This document shows positions 56,200 through 64,000 of a stretch of 64,000 nucleotides of DNA, in pieces (position 1 is the stretch's first letter; each line of letters begins with the position of its first letter). The position numbers and the translations under genes are program-made. This DNA comes from Streptosporangium carneum (GTDB lineage: Bacteria > Actinomycetota > Actinomycetes > Streptosporangiales > Streptosporangiaceae), in the NCBI RefSeq assembly GCF_027922005.1, contig NZ_BSEV01000027.1, positions 1 to 64,000 on the forward strand, read 5' to 3'. The notes beneath the pieces are model-generated. The model searched no databases and was not told the DNA's origin. It saw nothing but the letters and a program-made list of their open reading frames with translations.

Positions 56200-57489
56200 A
56201 TGACCGAGGCGGCCGCAGAGCCCGGCGATGCCCACCCGGTGCGCTACCGGGACCGCGTGCGGCGGACGAGGACAGCCGTACGGCTGACGAGGTACGCCGG
56301 CCTGGCCTCCGTGCGAGCGGCGCGACTGCTCAGAGCCGCCCGGCGCTGGGGCCTCCGGCTGCCGCCCATGGTGTGGGACTCGCTGTTGCCGGCGCTGCTC
56401 CTGCTCAACATCGTGACCACGCGCGCGCCGCAGGAGCTCCCGGTGGCCGTGGCCCTCACCGCCGCCCTCGCGCTGCCCCTGGTGTGGCGGCGCCGGGCCC
56501 CGCTCACGGTGTTCGGCGCCGTGGCGGCCGCGGCCTTCGTCCAGTGGCTGATGGACGTCCAGCTGCCGGCGGACATCGCCTTGCTGGTGGTCCTCTACAC
56601 GGCGGCCGCGAACTCGGGCCGGCGCGGCACGCTTGTCGCCGGCGCCGTCGTGGAGGGCGGGGCCCTGCTGGCCTGCCTGCGCTGGGCGACGGAAGGCGCA
56701 TTCCTGACCCCCTTCGTCGCGGTGACCGCGATGGTCGTCGCCGCCGCCGTCCTGGGGGTGAATGTGCGGACCACGCGCGCCTACCTCGCGGCACTGGAGG
56801 AACGGGCCGCACGCCTGGAGCAGCAACAGGACCAGCAGGCGCGACTGGCCGTCGCCGAGGAGAGGACACGTATCACCCGGGAGATGCACGACATCGTCAC
56901 CCACAACCTGTCCGTCATGGTCGCGCTCACCGACGCCGCCGTCTACGCGCAGCACCGGTCGCCCGACAAGGCCACCACCGCGATGCTCCAGATCTCCGAG
57001 ACCGGCCGGCAGGCCCTGACCGACATGCGGCGCTCGCTGGGCATCCTGCGGACCGACGAACCGGACGCGGAGCGCCACCCGTTGCCCGGCATCGCGCAAC
57101 TGGAGACCCTCGCCGACCAGATGTGCGCCGCCGGGCTGCCGGCCCGCGTCGAGGTCCAGGGCGGCCACACCCACATACCCGCCACCGCGCAACTGACCGT
57201 CTACCGCCTGGTACAGGAAGCCCTGACCAACACCCTCAAGCACACACCCGCCGGCACACACGCGAAGGTCCGGATACGGTGCTCAACCGAGACCGTCACA
57301 GTGGACGTCACCGACAGCGGCCCCTGCCCGCCGCTTCCCGGCGCCACACCATCCGGCCACGGCATCCCCGGCATGCGCGAGCGCTCGGCCGCCTACGGGG
57401 GGAAGTTGCAGGCCGGACCGCTTCCGGGCGGCGGCTGGAGGGTCCATACCCGCCTCTTCCTCGGCAGCGGCGGAGCGGCGTCCACATGA
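56200..57489 (+). CDS. NarL-type sensor histidine kinase
   Basis: A 429-residue kinase. After a basic start, residues about 55-180 contain four or five membrane segments (DSLLPALLLLNIVTT; LTVFGAVAAAAFVQWL; DIALLVVLYTAAAN; FVAVTAMVVAAAVLGV). A coiled segment with AALEERAARLEQQQDQQ leads to the HisKA_3 box ITREMHDIVTHNLSVMVAL (His of MHDI) and the ATPase domain (VYRLVQEALTNTLKHTP; GHGIPGMRERSAAYGG). The start is taken at ATG 56200 with AGGGA upstream; longer frames run into the palindromes. It overlaps the response regulator by 4 nt. Confidence 0.93.
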   Translation: MTEAAAEPGDAHPVRYRDRVRRTRTAVRLTRYAGLASVRAARLLRAARRWGLRLPPMVWDSLLPALLLLNIVTTRAPQELPVAVALTAALALPLVWRRRAPLTVFGAVAAAAFVQWLMDVQLPADIALLVVLYTAAANSGRRGTLVAGAVVEGGALLACLRWATEGAFLTPFVAVTAMVVAAAVLGVNVRTTRAYLAALEERAARLEQQQDQQARLAVAEERTRITREMHDIVTHNLSVMVALTDAAVYAQHRSPDKATTAMLQISETGRQALTDMRRSLGILRTDEPDAERHPLPGIAQLETLADQMCAAGLPARVEVQGGHTHIPATAQLTVYRLVQEALTNTLKHTPAGTHAKVRIRCSTETVTVDVTDSGPCPPLPGATPSGHGIPGMRERSAAYGGKLQAGPLPGGGWRVHTRLFLGSGGAAST

Positions 57490-58148
57490 CGATCCGCATC
57501 CTGATCGCCGACGACGAAGCGCTGCTCCGTATGGCCTTCGGCGCGGTCCTGGAGACCCAGCCCGACATGGCGACGGTCGGCGAAGCCGCGGACGGCGTCC
57601 AGGCCATACGCCTCGCCCGGCAGCTGCGCCCCGATGTCGTCCTCATGGACGTCCGGATGCCCGGGACCGACGGGATCGAGGCGACCCGGCAGGTCGTCCG
57701 GATCTCCCCGCGGAGCAGAGTGCTGATCCTCACCACCTTCGACCTGGATGAATACGCCTTCGCCGGGCTCAACGCCGGAGCCTCGGGCTTCCTGCTGAAG
57801 AACACCAGGCCCGAGGAACTGCTCACCGCGATACGCAGCGTGGCCGCGGGCGACGCGGTGGTCTCCCCGCGGATCACCCGCCGCCTGCTGGAGAACCTCC
57901 GCCCGCACATCTCCGACGGCGGCGGCGCCGACCACGACGAGCGGCTGAGCCGGCTCAGCGCCCGTGAACGCGAGGTGCTCGTCAAGGTGGGCTGCGGCCT
58001 GTCCAACACCGAGATCGCGGCCACCCTGTACCTCGCGGAGGCGACCGTGAAGGCCCATCTGGGGCGAATCCTGCAAAAGCTCGAACTCCGCGACCGGATA
58101 CAGGCCGTGATCTTCGCCTACGAAAGCCGCCTCATCCACCCGGAATGA
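57486..58148 (+). CDS. NarL/LuxR-family response regulator
   Basis: A 220-residue regulator. The receiver has Asp9/10, phosphoacceptor Asp55 in VVLMDVRMPG, Thr in LTTFDLDEY and Lys in GFLLKNTRP. The LuxR HTH is at about 150-215 (LSAREREVLVKVGCGLSNTEIAATLYLAEATVKAHLGRILQKLELRDRIQAVIFAYE). It is coupled to the kinase by ATGA overlap. It is the natural candidate to bind the palindrome array upstream. Confidence 0.96.
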   Translation: MTIRILIADDEALLRMAFGAVLETQPDMATVGEAADGVQAIRLARQLRPDVVLMDVRMPGTDGIEATRQVVRISPRSRVLILTTFDLDEYAFAGLNAGASGFLLKNTRPEELLTAIRSVAAGDAVVSPRITRRLLENLRPHISDGGGADHDERLSRLSAREREVLVKVGCGLSNTEIAATLYLAEATVKAHLGRILQKLELRDRIQAVIFAYESRLIHPE

Positions 58149-58247
58149 CGCCGCCCCCCGCTGCCTGTCTTGACCGGCCACCAGGTTCTCCGCGCCGGCG
58201 CTGTCACCCACCGGCCACCCGCCCGCCGATCACCGCGCCAGGAGCTT

Positions 58248-59117
58248 TCAGCGGGGGAGAGCCTCAAGGAGGCCGAATCGCCGGGCGAACGCCGACAGCT
58301 CCTCGCGTTGCCGGTCAGGCTCAGCGGCGGCGGCGTTCACGACGACGCGGGTCACCCCCTGCGCGGCGAGTTCCTCCACCCGTCCGGCGGACATGTCGAT
58401 CGACCCGAAGCGGGTGTACTCCAGAGCCTGCGGGTCCCGGCCGGCCTCGGCGGCGCTGGAGCGCACGAGCTCCCACTGAACGGCCCGCTCGTCCGGCCGG
58501 AGCGCGCCGCCGGGGAAGTAGCCGTCGCCGCGCCGCCCGGCCCTGCGCGCGGCCGCCCGGCTCGACCCCCCGATGTGGATCGGCAGCCGCGTGACCCCGT
58601 GGGGCTTGGGGAAGCTGCACAGATCGTCGAAGGAGAAGAACTCCCCGGCGAAGCTGACGCCGTCCTCGCCGCCGGCCCACAGCAGCCGCATCACGTCGAT
58701 CGCCTCGTCGGCGCGGCGGCCGCGGGTGGCGAAGTCGACCCCCACCGCCACGGCCTCGCCCGGCAGCGAGCCGAGCCCCGCGGTCAACAGCCGCATCCTG
58801 CCCCTGGACAGCACGTCGACGGTGGCCAGGCGCTTGGCGAGGATCACCGGATGGTGGTACGGCAGCAGCAGCACACCGGTGCCGAGCAGGATCCGCTCCG
58901 TGGCCGCGGCGACGAAACTCAGGCAGTCGAGCGGATCGACGTACGGCAGCGACGGCGGCATCTCGTAAGGCCCCACCCTGGCCCCCGGATACAGCACGAT
59001 GTGCTCGGGCAGGTACAGCGACTCGAAGCCGCACTCCTCCGCAAGCCGCGCAAAGGCCACGATCCTGTCAGGGTCGACCCCGTAATAGGGCGTGCTGTAG
59101 CTGATTCCGAACTTCAT
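58248..59117 (-). CDS. LLM-class F420-dependent oxidoreductase
   Basis: A 289-residue TIM-barrel protein of the luciferase-like monooxygenase family: MKFGISYSTPYYGVDPDRIVAFARLAEECGFESLYLPEHI, TERILLGTGVLLLPYHHPVILAKRLATVDVLSRGRM (F420-type signature) and LPIHIGGSSRAAARRAGRRGDGYFPGG. Actinomycete members use F420. The substrate is unknown. The start is the ATG at 59117 with GAGGGA about seven bases upstream; an ATG two codons earlier is also possible. It is divergent from a MerR-like gene. Confidence 0.93.
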   Translation of the reverse strand: MKFGISYSTPYYGVDPDRIVAFARLAEECGFESLYLPEHIVLYPGARVGPYEMPPSLPYVDPLDCLSFVAAATERILLGTGVLLLPYHHPVILAKRLATVDVLSRGRMRLLTAGLGSLPGEAVAVGVDFATRGRRADEAIDVMRLLWAGGEDGVSFAGEFFSFDDLCSFPKPHGVTRLPIHIGGSSRAAARRAGRRGDGYFPGGALRPDERAVQWELVRSSAAEAGRDPQALEYTRFGSIDMSAGRVEELAAQGVTRVVVNAAAAEPDRQREELSAFARRFGLLEALPR

Positions 59118-59325
59118 CGCCATTCCCTCAACCCGCTGACGCCGTACGTCCACGGCGTGGGACGTCCGGACCGCAGAGCCTGTCCCAGCCCGCCGATCGG
59201 CTGCCGGCCCACCCGGCGCCGCCATGCTAGAACCTTGTCATCGGCGTCAAGGCAACACGCGTTCGATCACACCGGCAGATGACCCCCGGCGCGGCCCACG
59301 GCCCTACGCGAACGCGACGGCGGCC

Positions 59326-60165
59326 ATGCTGGAAGACGTGAAAGACGACCTGCTGCCCATCGGGCAGTTCGCGCGCCTGTGCCGGCTCAGCGTCAAACAG
59401 CTGCGCCACTACGCCGACCTGGGACTGCTGCCCCCCGCGTGGGTCGACCCCGCCAGCGGTTACCGCTACTACCGGGCGGACCAGGCACGCCAGGCGCTGT
59501 CGATCGGGCTGCTGCGCTCCCTGGACGTGCCGCTCAGCGCGATCGGCGAGGTCCTGTCGGGCACGACCGCCGTTCAGGCGCTGGAGCGGATCCGCGACGA
59601 GCTGGAGGCCGAGCTCGCGCGGCGCCGCCGCACCCTGGCCACACTGGAGCGGCTGCTGTCGCAGGGGCTGCCCTCGGCGCGGGTGCGCCTGGCCCGCGAG
59701 CGGCCCCAGCGGGTCGTGACGACACGCGAGACGGCCGCCTCCCCGCAGGACATCGGCCGGGCCACCACGGCGTGCGTGGCCCGGCTGCTGGAGCACGCGC
59801 ACGCCCCCCGCGCGGGCGGCGGCCAAGATGAGGGGCCGCGGACGGCCGACGTCAGGCTGGTCGGGCTGTTCCCGGTCGAGATGGACGAGCCGATCCCCGT
59901 CACCGTCGCCCTCCGGACCGACGGCCCCGCACCACGGGGAACCAGGCAGGACGTGCTGCCCGGCGGCCTGTTCGCCCGCGCCACCCACATCGGCCCCTAC
60001 GACCAGATCAACCTCACCGCCCACGCGCTGCTGGCCTGGTGCGCCGAACGCGGCCACGCACCGCACGGCCCGATCCGGGAGGTCTACCTGTCCGATCCGG
60101 CCCGCACCCCGCCGGAGCGGCTGGCCACCCGGCTGATGGTCCGGCTGGGGGAGGCGGCGCCGTGA
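59326..60165 (+). CDS. MerR-family regulator with GyrI-like effector domain
   Basis: A 279-residue protein (or 275 from GTG 59338). The N-terminus is a MerR winged HTH: IGQFARLCRLSVKQLRHYADLGLLPPAWVDPASGYRYYRADQARQALSIGLLRSLDVPLSAIGEVL, followed by a coiled dimerisation helix. The C-terminal half resembles the GyrI/AraC-E drug-binding domain (DVRLVGLFPVEMDEPIPVTVALR; RATHIGPYDQINLTAHALLAW; PIREVYLSDP). The family senses cationic or aromatic drugs (BmrR-like). It probably controls the divergent LLM oxidoreductase. Confidence 0.93.
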   Translation: MLEDVKDDLLPIGQFARLCRLSVKQLRHYADLGLLPPAWVDPASGYRYYRADQARQALSIGLLRSLDVPLSAIGEVLSGTTAVQALERIRDELEAELARRRRTLATLERLLSQGLPSARVRLARERPQRVVTTRETAASPQDIGRATTACVARLLEHAHAPRAGGGQDEGPRTADVRLVGLFPVEMDEPIPVTVALRTDGPAPRGTRQDVLPGGLFARATHIGPYDQINLTAHALLAWCAERGHAPHGPIREVYLSDPARTPPERLATRLMVRLGEAAP

Positions 60166-60225
60166 CCGCGCACCCCGCGGTGAGCGCTCCGTGCCCTTCG
60201 CCGCGCACCGGCCACAGGGCGGAAC

Positions 60226-60993
60226 TCACGGCAGGGTGAGCACGCGCGGCCCGTCCTCGGTGATCGCCACGGTGTGCTCGACGTGAACCGCGCGGCTGCC
60301 GTCGGCGCTCGACAGGGCCCATCCGTCCGGCGCGGTCAGATAGGCGTCCCGGCCTCCGGCGAGGAACATCGGCTCGATCGCCAGCACCAGGCCGGGACGC
60401 AGTGCCAGTCCCCGCCCGGGACGTCCCTGGTTGGCGACGTGCGGGTCCTCGTGCATGGCGCGGCCGATGCCGTGCCCGCCGAAGTCCGCGGGGATGCCGT
60501 ACCCCGCCCCCCGGCCCACCCGCGCCACCGCGTGACCGACGTCGCCCAGTCTCCCGCCCGGCACGCACGCGGCGACGGCCGCCTCGAGCGCGGCCTCACC
60601 CGTGGCGATCAGCTCCAGGTCCCGGGGGTCGGCCGGGCCGACGACGAAGCTGACCGCCGAGTCCCCGGCCCAGCCGTCCAGATAGGCGCCGCAGTCGACG
60701 CTCAGCAGGTCGCCCGGGCGCAGCCGGTAGCCGTCGGGGATGCCGTGCACGATCACGTCGTTCACCGAGGCGCAGATCACCGCGGGAAACGGCGTCGGCG
60801 CGAAGTGCGGCTTGTAGTGGAGGAACGCCGACTTCGCGCCGGCCTCGGAGATCACCGACGCCGCGACCTCGTCCAGCTCGAGCAGGCTGACCCCCACGGC
60901 CGCGTGCGCGCGCACCGCCTCCAGCGCCCGCGCCACAACCCGCCCCGCCTCGCGCATCGCCTCCAGCTCCGCAGCCGTCTTGATCTCGACCAT
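60226..60993 (-). CDS. map: Type I methionine aminopeptidase
   Basis: A 255-residue metalloprotease that removes initiator Met. The five metal ligands are visible: Asp in SVDCGAYLDGWAGDSAVSF (two Asp about 11 apart), His in FGGHGIGRAMHEDPHVANQG, Glu in AIEPMFLAGG and Glu in VEHTVAITEDG. There is no N-terminal extension. This is probably an accessory copy, since essential map genes usually sit in the ribosomal-protein region. It is divergent from a small XRE gene. Confidence 0.95.
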   Translation of the reverse strand: MVEIKTAAELEAMREAGRVVARALEAVRAHAAVGVSLLELDEVAASVISEAGAKSAFLHYKPHFAPTPFPAVICASVNDVIVHGIPDGYRLRPGDLLSVDCGAYLDGWAGDSAVSFVVGPADPRDLELIATGEAALEAAVAACVPGGRLGDVGHAVARVGRGAGYGIPADFGGHGIGRAMHEDPHVANQGRPGRGLALRPGLVLAIEPMFLAGGRDAYLTAPDGWALSSADGSRAVHVEHTVAITEDGPRVLTLP

Positions 60994-61020
60994 GTGCCAC
61001 CCTCCCGGGATCCAATACTT

Positions 61021-61030
61021 ATACCGGTAT
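61021..61030. promoter_or_regulatory. Palindrome between map and XRE gene
   Basis: ATACCGGTAT is a perfect 10-bp palindrome in the AT-rich divergent gap (60994-61058). It is a candidate operator for the XRE protein controlling both genes. Confidence 0.5.
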
Positions 61031-61058
61031 TGTTATCACGTTTGCTAGGCTCCTGCGC

Positions 61059-61313
61059 ATGGTGCGTCCTCCACTGACCGAACTCGACCACGAACGCGGC
61101 CACCGCCTGGGCGCGCTCCTGCGCCAGGCACGCGGCGAGCGCAGCATGACCGAGGTGGCCGCCGCCGCGGGACTGTCCGCCGAGACCCTCCGCAAGATAG
61201 AGACCGGCAGGATCCCCACCCCCGCCTTCTTCACCATCGCCGCCCTCGCCCACGCACTGGGCATCTCCCTGGACGTCCTGGCGGAGGTCTGCGCCGCCGA
61301 ACGCGCCGCCTGA
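61059..61313 (+). CDS. Small XRE-family DNA-binding protein
   Basis: An 84-residue single-domain HTH_3 protein: RLGALLRQARGERSMTEVAAAAGLSAETLRKIETGRIPTPAFFTIAALAHALGISLDVLAEVC, the complete five-helix fold. It has no effector domain and probably represses itself and the divergent map gene. No ribosome site is evident, so it may be leaderless; the ATG at 61059 follows an AT-rich promoter-like segment. Confidence 0.9.
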   Translation: MVRPPLTELDHERGHRLGALLRQARGERSMTEVAAAAGLSAETLRKIETGRIPTPAFFTIAALAHALGISLDVLAEVCAAERAA

Positions 61314-61583
61314 CCCCCACAGCCCCCACGAACGAGCGACGCCGCCGCCGCGGTCGTCCACCCGGAGGGCGGGACGGGCGACGACCGCCTGAAGACGCCG
61401 GGAGACTCAGCCCAGCCACCTGAGAAGCAGGCCGACCGGTTCCTGGGCCGCGATGCCGCCGGTCTCGGCCGCGGCGGAGGGGCCTTCGCGGTGTGCGGGA
61501 CGGCGGCGACGGTCAGGTTCTGGACCACGCTCTACCAGGCCGTCGACGACTGACACCGAACCCACACCCGGCAGGCCCGCCCC
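61314..61583. other. Intergenic region, unrecognised coding-like tail
   Basis: About 270 bases. A plus-strand open stretch ends at 61550 with FAVCGTAATVRFWTTLYQAVDD, which has coding bias but no start or known family. It may be the relic of a gene truncated next to the recombinase. No strong hairpin seen. Confidence 0.35.
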
Positions 61584-62657
61584 TCACCCCCCGGCGGGCC
61601 TGCGCAGCAACGGATGAGCCCGCATCGCCACCTCCAGCTCACCCGGCAACTCATCCCGGTAACGCCCCAACGTCGCCAGATCACTGTGCCCCAGCACCCG
61701 CCGCACCGCGTCCATGTCCACCGCGTCGGCCAGCAGATGCGTCGCAGTGGTGTGACGCAGACCATGCGGAGTGACAGAACGCCGCCGATCAGGATCCACC
61801 CCCCGCTGCACCCGGTCGATCACCGCCTGCACATCCCCCCGCGCCAGACGCCTGCCCCGCCACGACAACAACAACGCCCTGTCCGGCGGCACCTCCGTCC
61901 CCCCGGCCCGCCCCTGCGACAGATACGCCTCCAGCACCCGCGCCACATCACCCGGCAACGGCACGTCACGCGTCTTGCCGCCCTTGCCGAAAATCCGCCA
62001 GTAACGCACCCCGTCATTGGTGTAGAAATCCTCTACATCGGCCCGCACCAACTCGGAAACCCTCGGCCCCACCGTCGACAACAACAACACGATCAGCGCA
62101 TCCCGCAACTCCATCCGCTGATCACGCCTACGCGCCCTCCCCGCCGCAGCCCCCTCCACCGCGGCCCCGCCCTCCGCCGCGACCTCACCACGGCCACCGC
62201 TCAGATCACGCGCCGCCCCGATCAACCCCTGAGCCTGCTCACGGGTCAGCGCCCGCCGCTGCGCACGCAGCCCCCCACGCTCCTTGGCCGTCACCGTCGC
62301 CAACGCCATCGGATTGACCTGCACCCACCCCGTCAACGTCGCATGCTTGAACAACGCCGAGACCGACCGGCGAAACCGCGCCTGCGACGACGCCGACTGC
62401 ACCCCGCCGTCAGGCTCCGAACGCCGCCCGTCAGGCTTGCGCGCGAACGCCAGCAAGATCGCGTCAACATCCTCCCCGGTCAGGTCGTCGAGAACCGTCT
62501 CCTCACCCGCCAGCCCCACGAACGTGGCCACATCCCGCGCGTAGACCTCCGCCGTCGCCGGGGACAACGCCCCCGTCAGAGTCTTCGCCCGCACCAACTC
62601 CACGTAACGATCGGCCGACTCCCGCACGCTGAGACGATTCAGATCCGCTGGCCGCAT
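61584..62657 (-). CDS. XerC/D-like tyrosine recombinase
   Basis: A 357-residue recombinase. The SAM-like N-terminal domain has RESADRYVELVRAKTLTGALSPATAEVYARDVATF. The catalytic domain has Arg in STVGPRVSELVRADV, Lys in FGKGGKTRDVPLP, the HGLRHTTATHLL box, His in VLGHSDLATLGRY and the nucleophilic Tyr in the same motif. All residues needed for catalysis are visible. It does not resemble the integrase at 21.9 kb beyond the family motifs. It may serve integration or resolution of a local element. It follows an AraC gene on the same strand (104-nt gap). Confidence 0.95.
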   Translation of the reverse strand: MRPADLNRLSVRESADRYVELVRAKTLTGALSPATAEVYARDVATFVGLAGEETVLDDLTGEDVDAILLAFARKPDGRRSEPDGGVQSASSQARFRRSVSALFKHATLTGWVQVNPMALATVTAKERGGLRAQRRALTREQAQGLIGAARDLSGGRGEVAAEGGAAVEGAAAGRARRRDQRMELRDALIVLLLSTVGPRVSELVRADVEDFYTNDGVRYWRIFGKGGKTRDVPLPGDVARVLEAYLSQGRAGGTEVPPDRALLLSWRGRRLARGDVQAVIDRVQRGVDPDRRRSVTPHGLRHTTATHLLADAVDMDAVRRVLGHSDLATLGRYRDELPGELEVAMRAHPLLRRPAGG

Positions 62658-62760
62658 GATTGCTCAGGACACCCTTCCTCGAAGATCAACCCGACCGTAC
62701 CGGCAGGCACCGACACCCCGAAACCACACCCAACGACAGCCCGCCCGGCGACACCCCGCC

Positions 62761-63669
62761 TCACCCGCCTGCCCGCACCGCGCTCGGACTCACCCCCCGC
62801 ACCCGCTTGAACGCCGCACTGAACCCGAACGCGTCGGCATACCCCACATGCCGTGCCACCGCCGCCACCGTCGTCTCCGGCCGCGCCAGCAGATCCGCCG
62901 CCAACGCCATCCGCCACTCCGTCAGATACGCCAAAGGCGGCTGCCCCACCAACGCGGCGAACCTGCGCGCGAACGCCGCCCGCGACATCCCCACCTCCCC
63001 GGCCAGCGACACCACCGTCCACCCCCGCGCCGGAGCGTCGTGGATCAACCGCAACGCCCGCCCGACCTGCGGATCGGCAAGCGCCGCATACCACCGCGGC
63101 GCATCCGCCTCCTCCCGGGCGAACCACGCCCGCAGCGCCACCACCAGCAGCACATCCAGCAACCGGTCGACCACCACCTGCCGTCCAGGCGCCAGACCTG
63201 CGATCTCCGCCCTGATCAACTCCAGCGTCGGCCCCAGCCGGGCGTCGTCACCCGGCACCACCAGCAACTCCGGCAACACCGTGAACAACCGCCTGCACAG
63301 ATCCCCGCCCACCTGATAACTGCCGGTGACCGCCACCGAATCACCGTCTGGCCGGCCATAGGTCCCCGGCCCCAGCTCGTCGACCTCGCCCACGCACTCC
63401 TCACCGTAGACGAACACCATCGGCGAGGTCCCCGGCGAATCAGCGATCACGAACGGCCGCTCACCATGCGTCAACGCCACATCACCCGGACGCAACAGAC
63501 GCGCCCGCCCGCCGTCCGGCACCACCCACGCCTCACCACGCACCATCGTCACCAAAACCAGGGGAGGGGGCACCACAAACCGGATCGACCACGGGGGAGA
63601 CGACAGCGCCTGACAGAACATCCCGCCCCGGGCCCGCACACCGTGCAACAGATCACCGATCACGTCCAC
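62761..63669 (-). CDS. AraC-family regulator with cupin sensor domain
   Basis: A 302-residue protein from GTG 63669 (VDVIGDLLHGVRARGGMF). The N-terminal part is the cupin_6/AraC_binding type (SPPWSIRFVVPPPLVLVTMVRGEAW; LLRPGDVALTHGERPFVIAD). The C-terminal AraC domain has SLAGEVGMSRAAFARRFAALVGQPPLAYLTEWRMALAADLLAR and VAAVARHVGYADAFGFSAAFKRVRGVSPSAVR. It is divergent from the NmrA-like gene, its most probable target, an arrangement common in actinomycetes. Confidence 0.94.
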   Translation of the reverse strand: MDVIGDLLHGVRARGGMFCQALSSPPWSIRFVVPPPLVLVTMVRGEAWVVPDGGRARLLRPGDVALTHGERPFVIADSPGTSPMVFVYGEECVGEVDELGPGTYGRPDGDSVAVTGSYQVGGDLCRRLFTVLPELLVVPGDDARLGPTLELIRAEIAGLAPGRQVVVDRLLDVLLVVALRAWFAREEADAPRWYAALADPQVGRALRLIHDAPARGWTVVSLAGEVGMSRAAFARRFAALVGQPPLAYLTEWRMALAADLLARPETTVAAVARHVGYADAFGFSAAFKRVRGVSPSAVRAGG

Positions 63670-63750
63670 GCACCCAAGGTAGACGATCACACATGCCCGC
63701 AGGCGTAACACCTATAGAACAGTCTCAGTCACCTTGATTGGCTAACCCCC

Positions 63751-64000
63751 ATGACCACCGACAAGCACACCCTCGTCATCGGCGGCACCGGCAAGACCGG
63801 CCGCCGGATCGTCACCCGCCTGCGCGCCCTCGGCCACCACGTCCGCCCCGCCTCCCGGACGACCCCCACCCCCTTCGACTGGGAGAACCCCGCAACCTGG
63901 GACACCGCCCTCCACGGCGCCCACGCGATCTACCTCACCCCGCACCCGTACAACCTCAACCCCGCCCCACAGATCACCAACCTGCTCTCACGCACCACCG
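63751..64000 (+). CDS. NAD(P)-binding NmrA-like protein, 3' end outside window
   Basis: The first 83 codons of a Rossmann-fold protein: MTTDKHTLVIGGTGKTGRRIVTRLRALGH with the dinucleotide loop GGTGKTG, then FDWENPATWDTALHGAHAIYL. This is the NmrA/NAD(P)H-azoreductase-like atypical SDR family that reduces or senses NAD(P). It is truncated by the window edge. It is divergent from the AraC gene. Confidence 0.9.
   Translation, partial: MTTDKHTLVIGGTGKTGRRIVTRLRALGHHVRPASRTTPTPFDWENPATWDTALHGAHAIYLTPHPYNLNPAPQITNLLSRTT

Overview
This is a 64 kb, very GC-rich chromosomal window from an actinomycete. The secreted RHS/YD-repeat proteins, F420-type enzymes, nSTAND/WD40 ATPase, NarL-type two-component pairs and many TetR/MarR/LysR/AraC regulators fit the Streptosporangiales (Nonomuraea/Streptosporangium-like). 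That placement is an inference from gene style, not from a marker gene. No rRNA or tRNA gene and no CRISPR array was seen.

Layout. (1) 1-20.1 kb is an accessory, polymorphic-toxin region. It holds a 5'-truncated RHS protein with an AT-richer toxin tip and a candidate lipoprotein immunity gene, a recombinase fragment, a giant HTH-nSTAND-WD40 ATPase divergent from an AraC regulator, a second RHS protein ending in a DRGH-like nuclease tip, its overlapping SMI1/KNR4 immunity gene, and then a second SMI1 gene whose start overlaps a small remnant of a lost toxin tip. (2) 20.1-24.5 kb looks like a decayed integrative element: an HTH regulator with a small membrane protein, an intact tyrosine recombinase with a 15-bp inverted repeat at its start, and a second integrase broken by two frameshifts. 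(3) 24.6-32.4 kb holds a hydrolase-histidine kinase-response regulator operon, remnants of a Tn3 transposase and other broken genes, a TetR/quinone reductase divergent pair, a methyltransferase and a frameshifted HEAT-like fragment. (4) 32.4-50 kb is ordinary accessory metabolism: isochorismatase-like hydrolase, MFS/LysR pair, TetR/hydrolase pair, VOC protein, acyl-CoA carboxylase beta subunit preceded by the last codons of a deleted ketosynthase, deazaflavin oxidoreductase-hemerythrin fusion with a divergent MarR, AlkZ-like HTH_42 protein, and a five-gene sulfate-ester uptake and sulfatase operon. (5) 50.4-64 kb holds metH under an SAH riboswitch with an evident ribosome-site switch, a lipase-like hydrolase divergent from a two-component system with a three-copy palindromic operator between them, an LLM oxidoreductase/MerR pair, methionine aminopeptidase/XRE pair, a third tyrosine recombinase, an AraC regulator and the start of an NmrA-like gene.

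How the genes work together. The RHS/immunity genes form interbacterial competition modules in which the conserved core is kept and toxin tips are swapped; the orphan tip plus immunity gene is what an earlier exchange would leave. Several recombinases and fragments nearby give a plausible route for this turnover. The sulfur genes (transporter, sulfatase) and metH/SAH switch serve sulfur scavenging and the methyl cycle. Many of the remaining enzymes sit divergently beside a regulator with a palindrome between them, so autoregulated local switches are the dominant control style.
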